A DNA stretch of 64,000 nt from Corticimicrobacter sp040137905 (GTDB lineage Bacteria > Pseudomonadota > Gammaproteobacteria > Burkholderiales > Burkholderiaceae_B), in contig NZ_JBEFDG010000066.1 in the NCBI RefSeq assembly GCF_040137905.1, positions 47,359-111,358 of the forward strand, written 5' to 3'. The notes under the pieces are model-generated. The model had not been told where the DNA came from. It did not search any database and saw only the letters and a program-made list of their open reading frames with translations. The translations under genes and the position numbers were made by a program. This document shows, one piece after another, positions 51,823-59,782 of the stretch; the stretch's first letter is position 1, and each line of letters opens with the position of its first letter.

Positions 51823-52208
51823 TGATCAAGACCACATTCGCAAAAACGACCCGCCACGTGGCGTTATCCCTGGTCATGATGCTGCCCGTGTCGGCAATGG
51901 CGCAGTCCGGGCCCTCCTCGATGCAGTGGGATGATGCCTATTTCGTGGAAATCGATATCGATAAAGATGGCCGCATCAGCCTGGAAGAGTATGAGATCTT
52001 CATGCGTGATGCTTTCGGCAAGCTCGACAAGGATGGCAATGGTCGCCTGACCCGTGCCGAGACCGTCGAGGTGCTGACCGAAGAGCAGTTCGACTTTCTG
52101 GACAAGAACAAGGACGGTGAAATAGAGCTGGACGAGTTCATCGTGCAGGTCACGGCTGAATTCAAGCGCCAGGATCGCGATGGAGATGGGTACCTGAAGC
52201 GTCGCTGA
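51822..52208 (+). CDS. Periplasmic EF-hand calcium-binding protein
   Basis: The 128-residue product has a signal peptide (cleavage after SAMA) and four EF-hand loops: DIDKDGRISLEE (45-56), DKDGNGRLTRAE (69-80), DKNKDGEIELDE (94-105) and DRDGDGYLKRR (118-128). The first three have Asp/Asn at positions 1, 3 and 5 and Glu at 12. The protein ends one residue before position 12 of the fourth loop. It should bind calcium in the periplasm. It starts on the last base of the glycine-zipper lipoprotein gene, implying a joint role. Confidence 0.85.
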   Translation: MIKTTFAKTTRHVALSLVMMLPVSAMAQSGPSSMQWDDAYFVEIDIDKDGRISLEEYEIFMRDAFGKLDKDGNGRLTRAETVEVLTEEQFDFLDKNKDGEIELDEFIVQVTAEFKRQDRDGDGYLKRR

Positions 52209-52388
52209 TCGCGTTGTCTGGCAGAGGCGCTGTCTTTTGCCGGGCTGTCCGACCCTGTGTTTTGCTCGTTCTCCAGAAGTCCAGTCCAGGTGGCGTCTGC
52301 CGGGAAAACCCTGTAAAGTAACGCATTCGACCACTTTTCAGGTGGTCGCCACCGATGAACCAAACAACAACATGATGGAGCCTTGTCA

Positions 52389-52625
52389 ATGAGCAACAAG
52401 GGGCAAATCCTGCAGGATCCTTTCCTTAACACACTGCGCAAAGAGCATGTGCCTGTGTCGATCTATCTGGTCAACGGCATCAAGCTGCAGGGCCAGATCG
52501 AGTCCTTCGACCAGTACGTTGTGCTGCTGCGCAATACCGTGACCCAGATGGTCTACAAGCATGCCATCTCGACTGTCGTGCCTGCCCGCCCGGTCAATCT
52601 GCCGGTCGAGGAGTCCGAAGACTGA
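52389..52625 (+). CDS. hfq: RNA chaperone Hfq
   Basis: Hfq is the hexameric Sm-like protein that helps small RNAs pair with mRNAs. The 78-residue product has the N-terminal QDPFLNTLRKE, the Sm1 segment VPVSIYLVNGIKLQGQIESF and the Sm2 motif YKHAISTVVP, with the family residues Gln8, Phe42 region and YKH. The short acidic tail (EESED) is typical of betaproteobacteria. GGAG eight bases before the ATG supports the start. hflX-hflK-hflC follow, the conserved block. Confidence 0.97.
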   Translation: MSNKGQILQDPFLNTLRKEHVPVSIYLVNGIKLQGQIESFDQYVVLLRNTVTQMVYKHAISTVVPARPVNLPVEESED

Positions 52626-52771
52626 GTGCAGCAGCACCTTTCGGCATGGCTTGCGATGGCGCGGCAGCTTCGGCGGCTTGCGCCATTTTTTTGTTCTGGC
52701 ACACAAGGCGGACTCCGCTTCGTGGATGCCAGCATGCATGATGACCTATTGCCTATCGGCAGGAACTATAC

Positions 52772-53878
52772 GTGAAAGCGCTGATCATTAGCGTAGATAT
52801 GGGGCAACCCGACTACGAGGCCCATGCTGCCGAATTCGACATGCTGGCCAGAGGGGCAGGTGCCGAAATCGTCGGGACCCTCAAGGTGCGCCGGGCGCGT
52901 CCCGATGCGGCACACTATATCGGTTCGGGCAAGCTTGAAGAGGCGGCTCTGATGGCCGAGGCTGAAGGGGCCGAAATCATTCTCTTCGATCAGTCGCTAT
53001 CGCCAGCACAGCAACGCAATCTGGAGCGGGTTCTTCATCTGAGGGTGGTGGATCGAGTCACGCTGATCCTGGATATTTTTGCCCTGCGTGCGCAAAGCCA
53101 CGAGGGCAAGCTGCAAGTCGAACTGGCTCAACTGCAGCATTTGTCTACAAGATTGACGCGCCTCTGGACTCACCTTGAGCGCCAGCGTGGTGGGATCGGC
53201 ATGCGTGGACCGGGTGAGTCGCAGCTCGAAATGGATCGGCGCATCATCGGTGACAAGGTGCGGGCGCTCAAGGAACGGCTGGCCCGACTGGCCCGCCAGC
53301 GCAGCACGCAGCGTCGTGCCCGTGCTCGTGGCGGCGTGTTGTCCGTGTCGCTGGTGGGATATACCAATGCCGGCAAATCGACGCTGTTCAATGCACTGAC
53401 ACGGGCCGGTGCCTATGCGGCCGACCAGCTTTTCGCCACGCTGGATACCACGACGCGCCGGATCTGGATCGAGGGTGCGGGTGCGGTCGTGGTGTCGGAT
53501 ACGGTGGGTTTCATCCGGGATCTGCCGCACGCCCTGATTGCCGCGTTCCGTGCTACTCTCGAAGAGACCGTGCAGGCTGATCTGCTGCTGCACGTCATCG
53601 ATGCTGCCAATCCGCAGCGCGATGAGCAGATCATGGAAGTAGACAAAGTGCTGGAGGAAATCGGTGCGGCCGATACCCCTCGCATCCTTGTGTATAACAA
53701 AATCGACCGGGCTGGTATTTCGCCCCGGATAGAACGTCACGAGCATGGTACGATTGCGCGGGTATTCGTCAGCGCCGCAGAGCGCTCGGGACTCGACCTG
53801 CTGCGCAGCGCCATCGCCGAGGCGGCTCAACCTATCGGAAACAATGCGTTCAATCACCAAACTCTTCAATCTGAATGA
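52772..53878 (+). CDS. hflX: Ribosome-associated GTPase HflX
   Basis: HflX splits stalled ribosomes after heat or antibiotic stress. The 368-residue product has the N-terminal HflX domain, the coiled region QLQHLSTRLTRLWTHLERQR with GIGMRGPGESQLEMDRR, and a GTPase domain with G1 GYTNAGKST, G3 DTVGFI and G4 NKID. The GTG at 52772 is chosen because AGGAA is six bases upstream. The last 35 bases overlap the start of hflK. It is shorter than E. coli HflX (426), mainly at the C-terminus. Confidence 0.94.
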   Translation: MKALIISVDMGQPDYEAHAAEFDMLARGAGAEIVGTLKVRRARPDAAHYIGSGKLEEAALMAEAEGAEIILFDQSLSPAQQRNLERVLHLRVVDRVTLILDIFALRAQSHEGKLQVELAQLQHLSTRLTRLWTHLERQRGGIGMRGPGESQLEMDRRIIGDKVRALKERLARLARQRSTQRRARARGGVLSVSLVGYTNAGKSTLFNALTRAGAYAADQLFATLDTTTRRIWIEGAGAVVVSDTVGFIRDLPHALIAAFRATLEETVQADLLLHVIDAANPQRDEQIMEVDKVLEEIGAADTPRILVYNKIDRAGISPRIERHEHGTIARVFVSAAERSGLDLLRSAIAEAAQPIGNNAFNHQTLQSE

Positions 53879-55184
53879 CCCGGGCTGGGGCCGGGGGAGC
53901 CAAAACAACGGATCCAAGCCGGGTTCGGAGCCTCCTCGCAAACCGCAGCGTGATAACGAACCCCCGGATCTCGACGAGGTCTGGCGAGATTTCAATGACA
54001 AGCTCGGCTCGCTGTTCGGACGCAAGAAACGCAACGGCGGCGGTGGCGGTTTCGGGGGCAATGGCGGCAACGGTCCGCAGATGCCTTCGCCGCGTGCCAC
54101 CCGCATCGGCGCGGGCGTGGTCGTTGTGGGCGCGCTGGGCCTGTGGCTGGCCAGTGGCTTCTATATCGTCCAGGAAGGTCAGGTGGCCGTCGTCACCCAG
54201 TTCGGCCAGTACGAAAAAACCGTTGGGCCTGGTTTCCAATGGCGCATTCCGTACCCGATCCAGCAGGAAGAACTGGTCAATATTTCGCAGTTGCGCACCT
54301 TCGAAGTCGGCTTTCGCGGTAGCTCCCGCAACAAGGTGCTGCCCGAGGCCATGATGCTGACCGACGACGAAAACATCGTCGACATGCAGTTCGTGGTGCA
54401 GTACCGTCTGCGTGCCGATGGTGCGCCTGATTACCTGTTCAAGACCAGCAATCCCGATGAGTCGGTGCGTCAGGCATCCGAGACGGCCATGCGTGAGGTC
54501 GTTGGCAAGAAGCACATGGACTTCGTCCTGTATGAAGGCCGTACCGAAGTTGCCGGCGAAGTGCAGGCGCTGATGCAGAGCATTCTCGACCGTTACAAGA
54601 CGGGCATCGAGGTCAGCACCGTGGCCATCCAGAACGTGCAACCGCCCGAGGCTGTGCAGGCTGCATTCGACGACGCCGTCAAGGCAGGTCAGGATCGCGA
54701 GCGCCAGATCAACGAAGGTCAGGCCTACGCCAACAAGGTCATCCCGCTGGCTGCCGGCCAGGCCTCGCGCATGCTGGAGCAGGCCGAAGGTTATCGTGCC
54801 CGTGTCGTTGGCGATGCTCGCGGTGACGCCGCACGCTTCAACAGCATCGTGGCCGAGTACCAGAAGTCGCCGCAGGTGCTGCGTGATCGCATGTACCTCG
54901 AAACCATGGAAGATATCTTTGGTCGCGTCAGCAAGGTCATGGTCGATACCAAGGATGGCAACAACATGATCTATCTGCCGCTGGACAAGATCATCCAGCA
55001 GGCCAGCAGGTCCAATACGGATGCCGGGCAGGATGCTGCCGCAGGCAATTCCGGTCCGGCAGGTGCGGCTCCGGCCGCAGCGGCAGCGCAGGCTGCCCCG
55101 CAACCCGCCAGCGTCCCGTCGCGCCCCGCACCCAGCGGTTTCGGCGATGTCGGCGGCCTGACGCGCGACCGTTTTTCCCGTTGA
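53844..55184 (+). CDS. hflK: Membrane protease regulator HflK
   Basis: HflK with HflC forms a membrane cage around the FtsH protease and limits its activity. The 446-residue product has a Gly-rich cytoplasmic N-terminus (KKRNGGGGGFGGNGGNG), one membrane span (VVVVGALGLWLASGFYIVQ) and an SPFH/band-7 domain (VAVVTQFGQYEKTVGPGFQW), then a long helical region with QINEGQAYANKVIPLAAGQA. A Pro/Ala-rich tail ends it. The ATG at 53844 lies within the last codons of hflX. hflC follows after 13 bases. Confidence 0.95.
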   Translation: MRSITKLFNLNDPGWGRGSQNNGSKPGSEPPRKPQRDNEPPDLDEVWRDFNDKLGSLFGRKKRNGGGGGFGGNGGNGPQMPSPRATRIGAGVVVVGALGLWLASGFYIVQEGQVAVVTQFGQYEKTVGPGFQWRIPYPIQQEELVNISQLRTFEVGFRGSSRNKVLPEAMMLTDDENIVDMQFVVQYRLRADGAPDYLFKTSNPDESVRQASETAMREVVGKKHMDFVLYEGRTEVAGEVQALMQSILDRYKTGIEVSTVAIQNVQPPEAVQAAFDDAVKAGQDRERQINEGQAYANKVIPLAAGQASRMLEQAEGYRARVVGDARGDAARFNSIVAEYQKSPQVLRDRMYLETMEDIFGRVSKVMVDTKDGNNMIYLPLDKIIQQASRSNTDAGQDAAAGNSGPAGAAPAAAAAQAAPQPASVPSRPAPSGFGDVGGLTRDRFSR

Positions 55185-55197
55185 TTGGAGCCTGATC

Positions 55198-56082
55198 ATG
55201 CATCGTCTTGTGCCTATCGTCGTTGGCCTGCTGATTGCTGTGGCGGCCTTTTCTTCCATGACCTTCATCGTGCGCGAGCGCGACTACGCCCTGGTGTTCG
55301 CACTGGGTGAGGTGCGCCGTGTCATCGACAAGCCCGGCCTGTATTTCAAGCTGCCGCCGCCGTTCCAGAATGTGGTTCTGCTGGACAAGCGGGTGCTCAG
55401 CATCGAGAGTCCGGATGCCGAGCGTATCCAGACTTCCGAAAAGAAGAATCTGCTGATCGATTCCTATATCAAGTGGCGAATCGCGGATCCGCAGAAGTAT
55501 TACGTGACTTTCGGTGCCACCGATCGTGCTGCGCAAGAGCGCCTGCTGGCGCAGATCCGCGATGCGCTCAACGCTTCGGTCAACGTGCGTACCGTCAACG
55601 ACGTCGTATCCAAGGAACGCGACAAGATCATGAGTGAAGTGCTCAGCAACGTGGCACGTCGTGTTGCGCCACTGGGTGTCGAAGTGGTTGATGTGCGCCT
55701 CAAGCGGATCGAGTTCGCGCCCGAGATTTCCGAGTCGGTCTACAACCGGATGATGGCAGAGCGTACCCAGGCTGCCAATAATCTGCGTTCGGTCGGTGCG
55801 GCGGAAAGCGAACGCATCCGCGCCAATGCGGATCGCCAGCGCGACGAAATCGTGGCCGATGCCTATGCCAAGGCCCAGGCCGTTCACGGTGAGGGTGATG
55901 CCGAGGCGGCAGGTATCTATGCCGAGGCATTCGAGAAGGATCCCGAGTTCTATCGTTTCTACAAGAGCCTGGATTCCTACAAGCAAGCCTTCAAGGATGA
56001 GTCCGATGTGCTGGTGGTCGATCCCAGTTCCGACTTCTTCCGCTTCCTCAAGTCTGCCGAGGGTACGCCCCAGCAACAGTGA
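55198..56082 (+). CDS. hflC: Membrane protease regulator HflC
   Basis: HflC is the partner of HflK in the FtsH-controlling complex. The 294-residue product has an N-terminal membrane anchor (RLVPIVVGLLIAVAAFSSMT) and an SPFH domain with the family segments VRERDYALVFALGEVRRVID and LLIDSYIKWRIADPQKYYVT. The region EAAGIYAEAFEKDPEFYRFY is highly typical of HflC. It lies 13 bases after hflK. The small DUF2065 gene that often follows hflC is missing here. Confidence 0.95.
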   Translation: MHRLVPIVVGLLIAVAAFSSMTFIVRERDYALVFALGEVRRVIDKPGLYFKLPPPFQNVVLLDKRVLSIESPDAERIQTSEKKNLLIDSYIKWRIADPQKYYVTFGATDRAAQERLLAQIRDALNASVNVRTVNDVVSKERDKIMSEVLSNVARRVAPLGVEVVDVRLKRIEFAPEISESVYNRMMAERTQAANNLRSVGAAESERIRANADRQRDEIVADAYAKAQAVHGEGDAEAAGIYAEAFEKDPEFYRFYKSLDSYKQAFKDESDVLVVDPSSDFFRFLKSAEGTPQQQ

Positions 56083-56092
56083 TGTGGCATGA

Positions 56093-56133
56093 GGAGGACA
56101 GTCCGGGCCTGATTTCGGCCCGCTGTTTCCTCC
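56093..56133 (+). repeat. Long imperfect hairpin after hflC
   Basis: GGAGGA and GGGCC arms pair with GGCCC and TCCTCC around an internal loop. No T-run follows; it may be a weak terminator or a 3-prime end stabiliser for the hfl transcript. Confidence 0.45.
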
Positions 56134-56204
56134 GGGCTTTCGCGTTTTGTCAGAACATGTACAATACCGCGTAAGCTAGATATATCTTGATATCTATTTC
56201 GCAG

Positions 56205-56240
56205 GCGGCTCGCCGGGCTTACGTCCCCGAGCCGCTTTTT
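56205..56240 (+). terminator. Terminator between hflC and hisZ
   Basis: GCGGCTCG pairs with CGAGCCGC around a 15-base loop and is followed by TTTTT. It ends 64 bases before hisZ, so hisZ may have its own promoter or be partly attenuated. Confidence 0.7.
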
Positions 56241-56304
56241 ATTTGTCCGTACCCGGCGTGCAGCAAATGCCGGGCAGGACCGTTCACCAACGTATTGCGA
56301 AGTT

Positions 56305-57468
56305 ATGAAGGGTAATTGGCTGCTGCCAGAACAACTGGCGGATATTTTGCCTGCCGAGGCCAGGCGGATCGAAGAGCTCCGGCGTGTCATGCTGGATCTT
56401 TACCGCACCTACGGCTACGAGCTGGTCGCGCCACCACTGGTCGAGTACATCGACTCCCTGCTGTCCGGCGCGGGCACCGATCTCAACCTGCGCACCTGCA
56501 AACTGGTGGATCAGGCGTCGGGTCGTACGCTGGGCGTGCGTGCCGACATGACTCCCCAGGTGGCGCGCATCGATGCGCACTTGCTCAATCGCAGCGGGGT
56601 GGGACGCTTCTGTTATTGCGGCAGTGTTTTCCATGCACGTCCCGTCGGCTTGCTGGATCGTCGCGAACTTTTGCAACTGGGGGCCGAGATCTACGGTCAT
56701 GCCGGCCTGGAAGCCGACCTGGAAATCCTGCGACTGGTCATGGAAAGCATGCGGCTGGCCAATGTCGGCACCATGCGCCTTGATCTCAGCCATCCGGGTG
56801 TGGTCGGGGCGATCCTGGCAACCGATCCGGGGGCAGCCGCCCAGGCAGACGAGATTCATCGCCTGCTGAGCGAAAAGAATATTCCCGCACTGCTGGCCCT
56901 GGCCGGGCAGGGCGATGCGCCACGCGACGAAACCCTGGCGGCGCTGCGCACGCTGGCAATGCTGTACGGCACGCCTGCCGATGTACTGGCAGAGGCGCGC
57001 CAGGCGCTGCCGCCGTTGCCTGGCATTGTGCGTGCGCTGGATGACCTCCAGGCGCTGGTACGGGCCTTGCCGGATATCGATATCAGCCTGGATCTGGCCG
57101 ATGTCGGTGGCTATGGCTATTACTCGGGCGTCATGTTCTCGCTGTATGCCGAGGGCTGGCATGATGCCCTGGTACGGGGCGGCCGCTACGACAATATCGG
57201 TGCGGCCTTTGGTCGGGCGCGTCCTGCGACCGGTTTCAGTTTCGATCTGCGCAAGGTGGCGGCAGGCTTGCCCCCGGCCCGGCGCAGTGGTGCCATCTCA
57301 GCTCCCTGGAGCGAGGATCCGGCGCTTGCGTTGCGGATGCAGGAATTGCGTCGGCAGGGCGAGATCGTGATCCAGTTGCTGCCGGGCCATGTCCACGATC
57401 AGGAAGAGTTTTTCTTTGATCGTGAACTGGTGCGGCAGGATGGCGCATGGGTGCTGCGTCAGCTGTAA
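56305..57468 (+). CDS. hisZ: ATP phosphoribosyltransferase regulatory subunit HisZ
   Basis: HisZ is a catalytically inactive histidyl-tRNA synthetase paralogue that pairs with the short form of HisG in the first step of histidine synthesis. The 387-residue product shows class II synthetase-like motifs: EELRRVMLDLYRTYGYELVA, LRTCKLVDQASGRTLGVRAD with MTPQVARID, and GGYGYYSGVMFSLYA with GGRYDNIG. The anticodon-binding domain of HisS is absent, and the purA neighbour is the normal HisZ context in betaproteobacteria. A short hisG should exist elsewhere. Confidence 0.93.
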   Translation: MKGNWLLPEQLADILPAEARRIEELRRVMLDLYRTYGYELVAPPLVEYIDSLLSGAGTDLNLRTCKLVDQASGRTLGVRADMTPQVARIDAHLLNRSGVGRFCYCGSVFHARPVGLLDRRELLQLGAEIYGHAGLEADLEILRLVMESMRLANVGTMRLDLSHPGVVGAILATDPGAAAQADEIHRLLSEKNIPALLALAGQGDAPRDETLAALRTLAMLYGTPADVLAEARQALPPLPGIVRALDDLQALVRALPDIDISLDLADVGGYGYYSGVMFSLYAEGWHDALVRGGRYDNIGAAFGRARPATGFSFDLRKVAAGLPPARRSGAISAPWSEDPALALRMQELRRQGEIVIQLLPGHVHDQEEFFFDRELVRQDGAWVLRQL

Positions 57469-57548
57469 GGCGTGCAGTTTTATCTTGAACTTCCCGTCTC
57501 GTGCGGGTGGCCGCAGCTTGTGGCCGAAACTTTTTCATGTGATCGGAT

Positions 57549-58844
57549 ATGAGCAAAAACGTTGTTGTGATTGGCACCCAGTGGGGTGACGAAGGCAAGG
57601 GCAAGATCGTCGACTGGCTGGCGGAGTCCGTGCGCGGTGTAGTGCGTTTCCAGGGGGGGCACAATGCCGGCCATACGCTGTGGATCGGCGGCAAGAAAAC
57701 CATCCTGCGCCTGATTCCGTCGGGCATCATGCATCCTGATGTCACCTGCTATATCGGCAATGGCGTGGTGCTGTCGCCCGAGGCACTGCTCAAGGAAATC
57801 GAAGAACTGGAAGCGGCTGGCCTGGACGTGCGTTCGCGCCTGCTGATCTCCGAGGCTTGCCCGCTGATCCTGCCGTACCATGTGGCCGTCGATCAGGCGC
57901 GTGAGCGTCGCAAGGGCGAGGGCAAGATCGGCACTACCGGCCGCGGCATCGGCCCGGCCTATGAAGACAAGGTGGCCCGTCGTGCCATTCGTGTGCAGGA
58001 TCTGTACGACGTCGAAGCCTTCCGGGCCAAGCTCGACGAAGCGCTCGACTACCATAACTTCGTGCTGACCCAATATCTGGGTGCCGAGGCAGTTGATGCG
58101 CAGCAGGTGTTTGACCAGGCGCAGGCGCTGGCTGCCGTGATCAGACCGATGGTGGGCGATGTCTCGCGTGCGCTGTATGCGGCACAGCAAGCCAACCAGA
58201 ATCTGCTGTTCGAAGGTGCTCAGGGCGCGCTGCTCGATATCGATCACGGTACCTATCCCTACGTGACCAGCAGCAACTGCGTGGCAGGTGCTGCATCCGC
58301 AGGTGCCGGTGTCGGCCCCAATGCGCTCAACTATGTGCTGGGTATCACCAAGGCCTACGCTACCCGCGTGGGCTCGGGTCCGTTCCCGACGGAACTGAAC
58401 GATGATATCGGCGCGCGACTGGCCGATGTCGGCAAGGAGTTCGGCTCGGTGACCGGTCGTCCGCGTCGCTGTGGCTGGTTCGATGCGGCGGCACTGCGCC
58501 GTTCGGTGCAGCTCAATGGCATTTCCGGCCTGTGCCTGACCAAGCTGGATGTGCTCGACGGTTTGGAAACCATCCAGTTTGGTGTCGGCTATCGCCTGGA
58601 TGGCGAGTTCCGCGATGTGCTGCCCTATGGTGCAGCCGCCGTGGCACGTGCCGAACCGGTGCTCGAGGAACTGCCGGGCTGGTCGGAATCCACCGTCGGC
58701 ATCACCGAATACGATAAACTGCCGGTCAACGCGCGGCGCTACCTGGAACGTATTGCCGAAGTGTGCGGCGTGCCCATCGATCTGGTGTCCACCGGTCCCG
58801 ATCGGCTCGAAACCATCGTGCTGCGCCATCCGTTCAAGGGTTGA
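57549..58844 (+). CDS. purA: Adenylosuccinate synthetase
   Basis: PurA joins IMP and aspartate using GTP, the first committed step to AMP. The 431-residue product has the N-terminal GTP loop QWGDEGKGKIVDWLA, the catalytic GGHNAGHT region, FEGAQGALLDIDHGTYPYVT and the signature GPGRGIGPAYEDK-like segment (here TGRGIGPAYEDKVARRAIR). Length is standard. It lies 80 bases after hisZ and nine bases before a phosphoribosyltransferase gene, so purine salvage and synthesis are probably linked in one transcript. Confidence 0.97.
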   Translation: MSKNVVVIGTQWGDEGKGKIVDWLAESVRGVVRFQGGHNAGHTLWIGGKKTILRLIPSGIMHPDVTCYIGNGVVLSPEALLKEIEELEAAGLDVRSRLLISEACPLILPYHVAVDQARERRKGEGKIGTTGRGIGPAYEDKVARRAIRVQDLYDVEAFRAKLDEALDYHNFVLTQYLGAEAVDAQQVFDQAQALAAVIRPMVGDVSRALYAAQQANQNLLFEGAQGALLDIDHGTYPYVTSSNCVAGAASAGAGVGPNALNYVLGITKAYATRVGSGPFPTELNDDIGARLADVGKEFGSVTGRPRRCGWFDAAALRRSVQLNGISGLCLTKLDVLDGLETIQFGVGYRLDGEFRDVLPYGAAAVARAEPVLEELPGWSESTVGITEYDKLPVNARRYLERIAEVCGVPIDLVSTGPDRLETIVLRHPFKG

Positions 58845-58852
58845 ATTGAATC

Positions 58853-59404
58853 ATGACTCAAAATCCGAAAAGCACCGATACTGATGTCTGGGTCAGCTGG
58901 GAAGACTACAACCGCCTGATCGAGCGACTGGCGCTGCAGGTCTATGAATCCGGCTGGGCGTTCGACAAGATCATCTGCCTGGCGCGCGGCGGCGTGCGCG
59001 TGGGTGATGTGATGTCACGCATTTTCGATGTGCCGCTGGGCATCCTGGCCACCAGCAGCTATCGCGAGGCCGCCGGTACACAGCAGGGACGCCTCGATAT
59101 CGCCCGCTACATCACGATCACTGACGGTACCCTCGATGGTCGTGTGTTGCTGGTCGATGACATGGTCGATACCGGCCATACCTTCAACAAGGTGCGCGAA
59201 CACCTGCGCGAGCAGTTTCCCGCCATCACCGAGCTGAAGAGCGCCGTACTGTGGTGGAAAGGCCACTCCAAGGCCATTCCCGACTATTTTGTCGACAAAC
59301 TGCCGACGAATCCCTGGATTCATCAGCCTTTCGAGGTATATGATGGCCTGCGCCCGCACCAGCTCAGCCCCTGGCTGCGCAAGGGCGGATTCGAGGCAGC
59401 ATGA
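58853..59404 (+). CDS. Purine-type phosphoribosyltransferase
   Basis: The 183-residue product has a type I phosphoribosyltransferase fold with the PRPP-binding motif VLLVDDMVDTGHT (98-110) and an upstream IICLARGGVRVGDVMSR PPi-loop. A hood-like C-terminal part contains VLWWKGHSKAIPDYFVDKLP, where the Lys and aromatic residues probably bind a 6-oxopurine, as in xanthine/hypoxanthine phosphoribosyltransferases. It starts nine bases after purA, which supports a purine salvage role. The exact base preference is not visible. Confidence 0.82.
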   Translation: MTQNPKSTDTDVWVSWEDYNRLIERLALQVYESGWAFDKIICLARGGVRVGDVMSRIFDVPLGILATSSYREAAGTQQGRLDIARYITITDGTLDGRVLLVDDMVDTGHTFNKVREHLREQFPAITELKSAVLWWKGHSKAIPDYFVDKLPTNPWIHQPFEVYDGLRPHQLSPWLRKGGFEAA

Positions 59405-59409
59405 TGCAG

Positions 59410-59431
59410 GCGCGCCGTATGGTCGGCGCGC
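59410..59431 (+). terminator. GC-rich hairpin after the phosphoribosyltransferase
   Basis: GCGCGCC pairs with GGCGCGC around an eight-base loop, six bases past the stop codon. No T-run follows, so termination is uncertain. Confidence 0.4.
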
Positions 59432-59432
59432 A

Positions 59433-59462
59433 TTGTGCTTTATGCTACGACCGTGCTAGAAT
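59433..59462 (+). promoter_or_regulatory. Promoter of the rpsU-dnaG-rpoD operon
   Basis: TTGTGC (59433-59438), an 18-base spacer and TAGAAT (59457-59462) preceded by TGC, an extended -10. Start would be about 45 bases before rpsU. Confidence 0.65.
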
Positions 59463-59514
59463 GCACAGTTGATTCCAAGCTATATTTAGTCAATCAAAGA
59501 TCACAAGACCATCC

Positions 59515-59727
59515 ATGCCTATCGTTCGCCTGAAAGAAAACGAGCCGTTTGAAGCCGCACTGCGTCGCTTCAAGCGCACCATCGAAAAAACCGGCCTGCT
59601 GACCGAACTGCGCGCACGCGAGTTCTACGAGAAGCCCACGGCCGAGCGCAAGCGCAAGCACGCTGCCGCTGTCAAGCGCCACTACAAGCGCATCCGCAGC
59701 CAGCAACTGCCCCCGCGCCTGTACTGA
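59515..59727 (+). CDS. rpsU: 30S ribosomal protein S21
   Basis: S21 helps the small subunit engage mRNA at initiation. The 70-residue basic protein begins MPIVRLKENEPFEAALRRFK and ends in an Arg/Lys-rich tail with HAAAVKRHYKRIRSQQLPPR. It is the first gene of the macromolecular-synthesis operon; a hairpin with a T-rich tail between it and dnaG would let rpsU be made in excess over primase, as known in E. coli. Confidence 0.97.
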   Translation: MPIVRLKENEPFEAALRRFKRTIEKTGLLTELRAREFYEKPTAERKRKHAAAVKRHYKRIRSQQLPPRLY

Positions 59728-59747
59728 TTTTCTTTTCAGGCCACCTC

Positions 59748-59775
59748 GGGCACCTTAGGGTGCCCTTGTTTATGG
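59748..59775 (+). terminator. Partial terminator between rpsU and dnaG
   Basis: GGGCACC pairs with GGTGCCC around a TTAG loop, followed by TTGTTTAT. It ends just before the dnaG ribosome region. The position and weak T-tract fit the classical attenuating terminator of this operon. Confidence 0.75.
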
Positions 59776-59782
59776 CCTGGGG

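Noticed and set aside
53844..53878. Apparent frameshift between hflX and hflK
   Set aside because: The 35-base overlap is between two complete proteins of normal length with proper ends; it is a natural gene overlap, not a sequencing error or broken gene.
56083..56304. DUF2065 (YjeT) gene expected between hflC and hisZ
   Set aside because: No frame encoding the short two-span protein is present; the region holds a hairpin and a terminator only.
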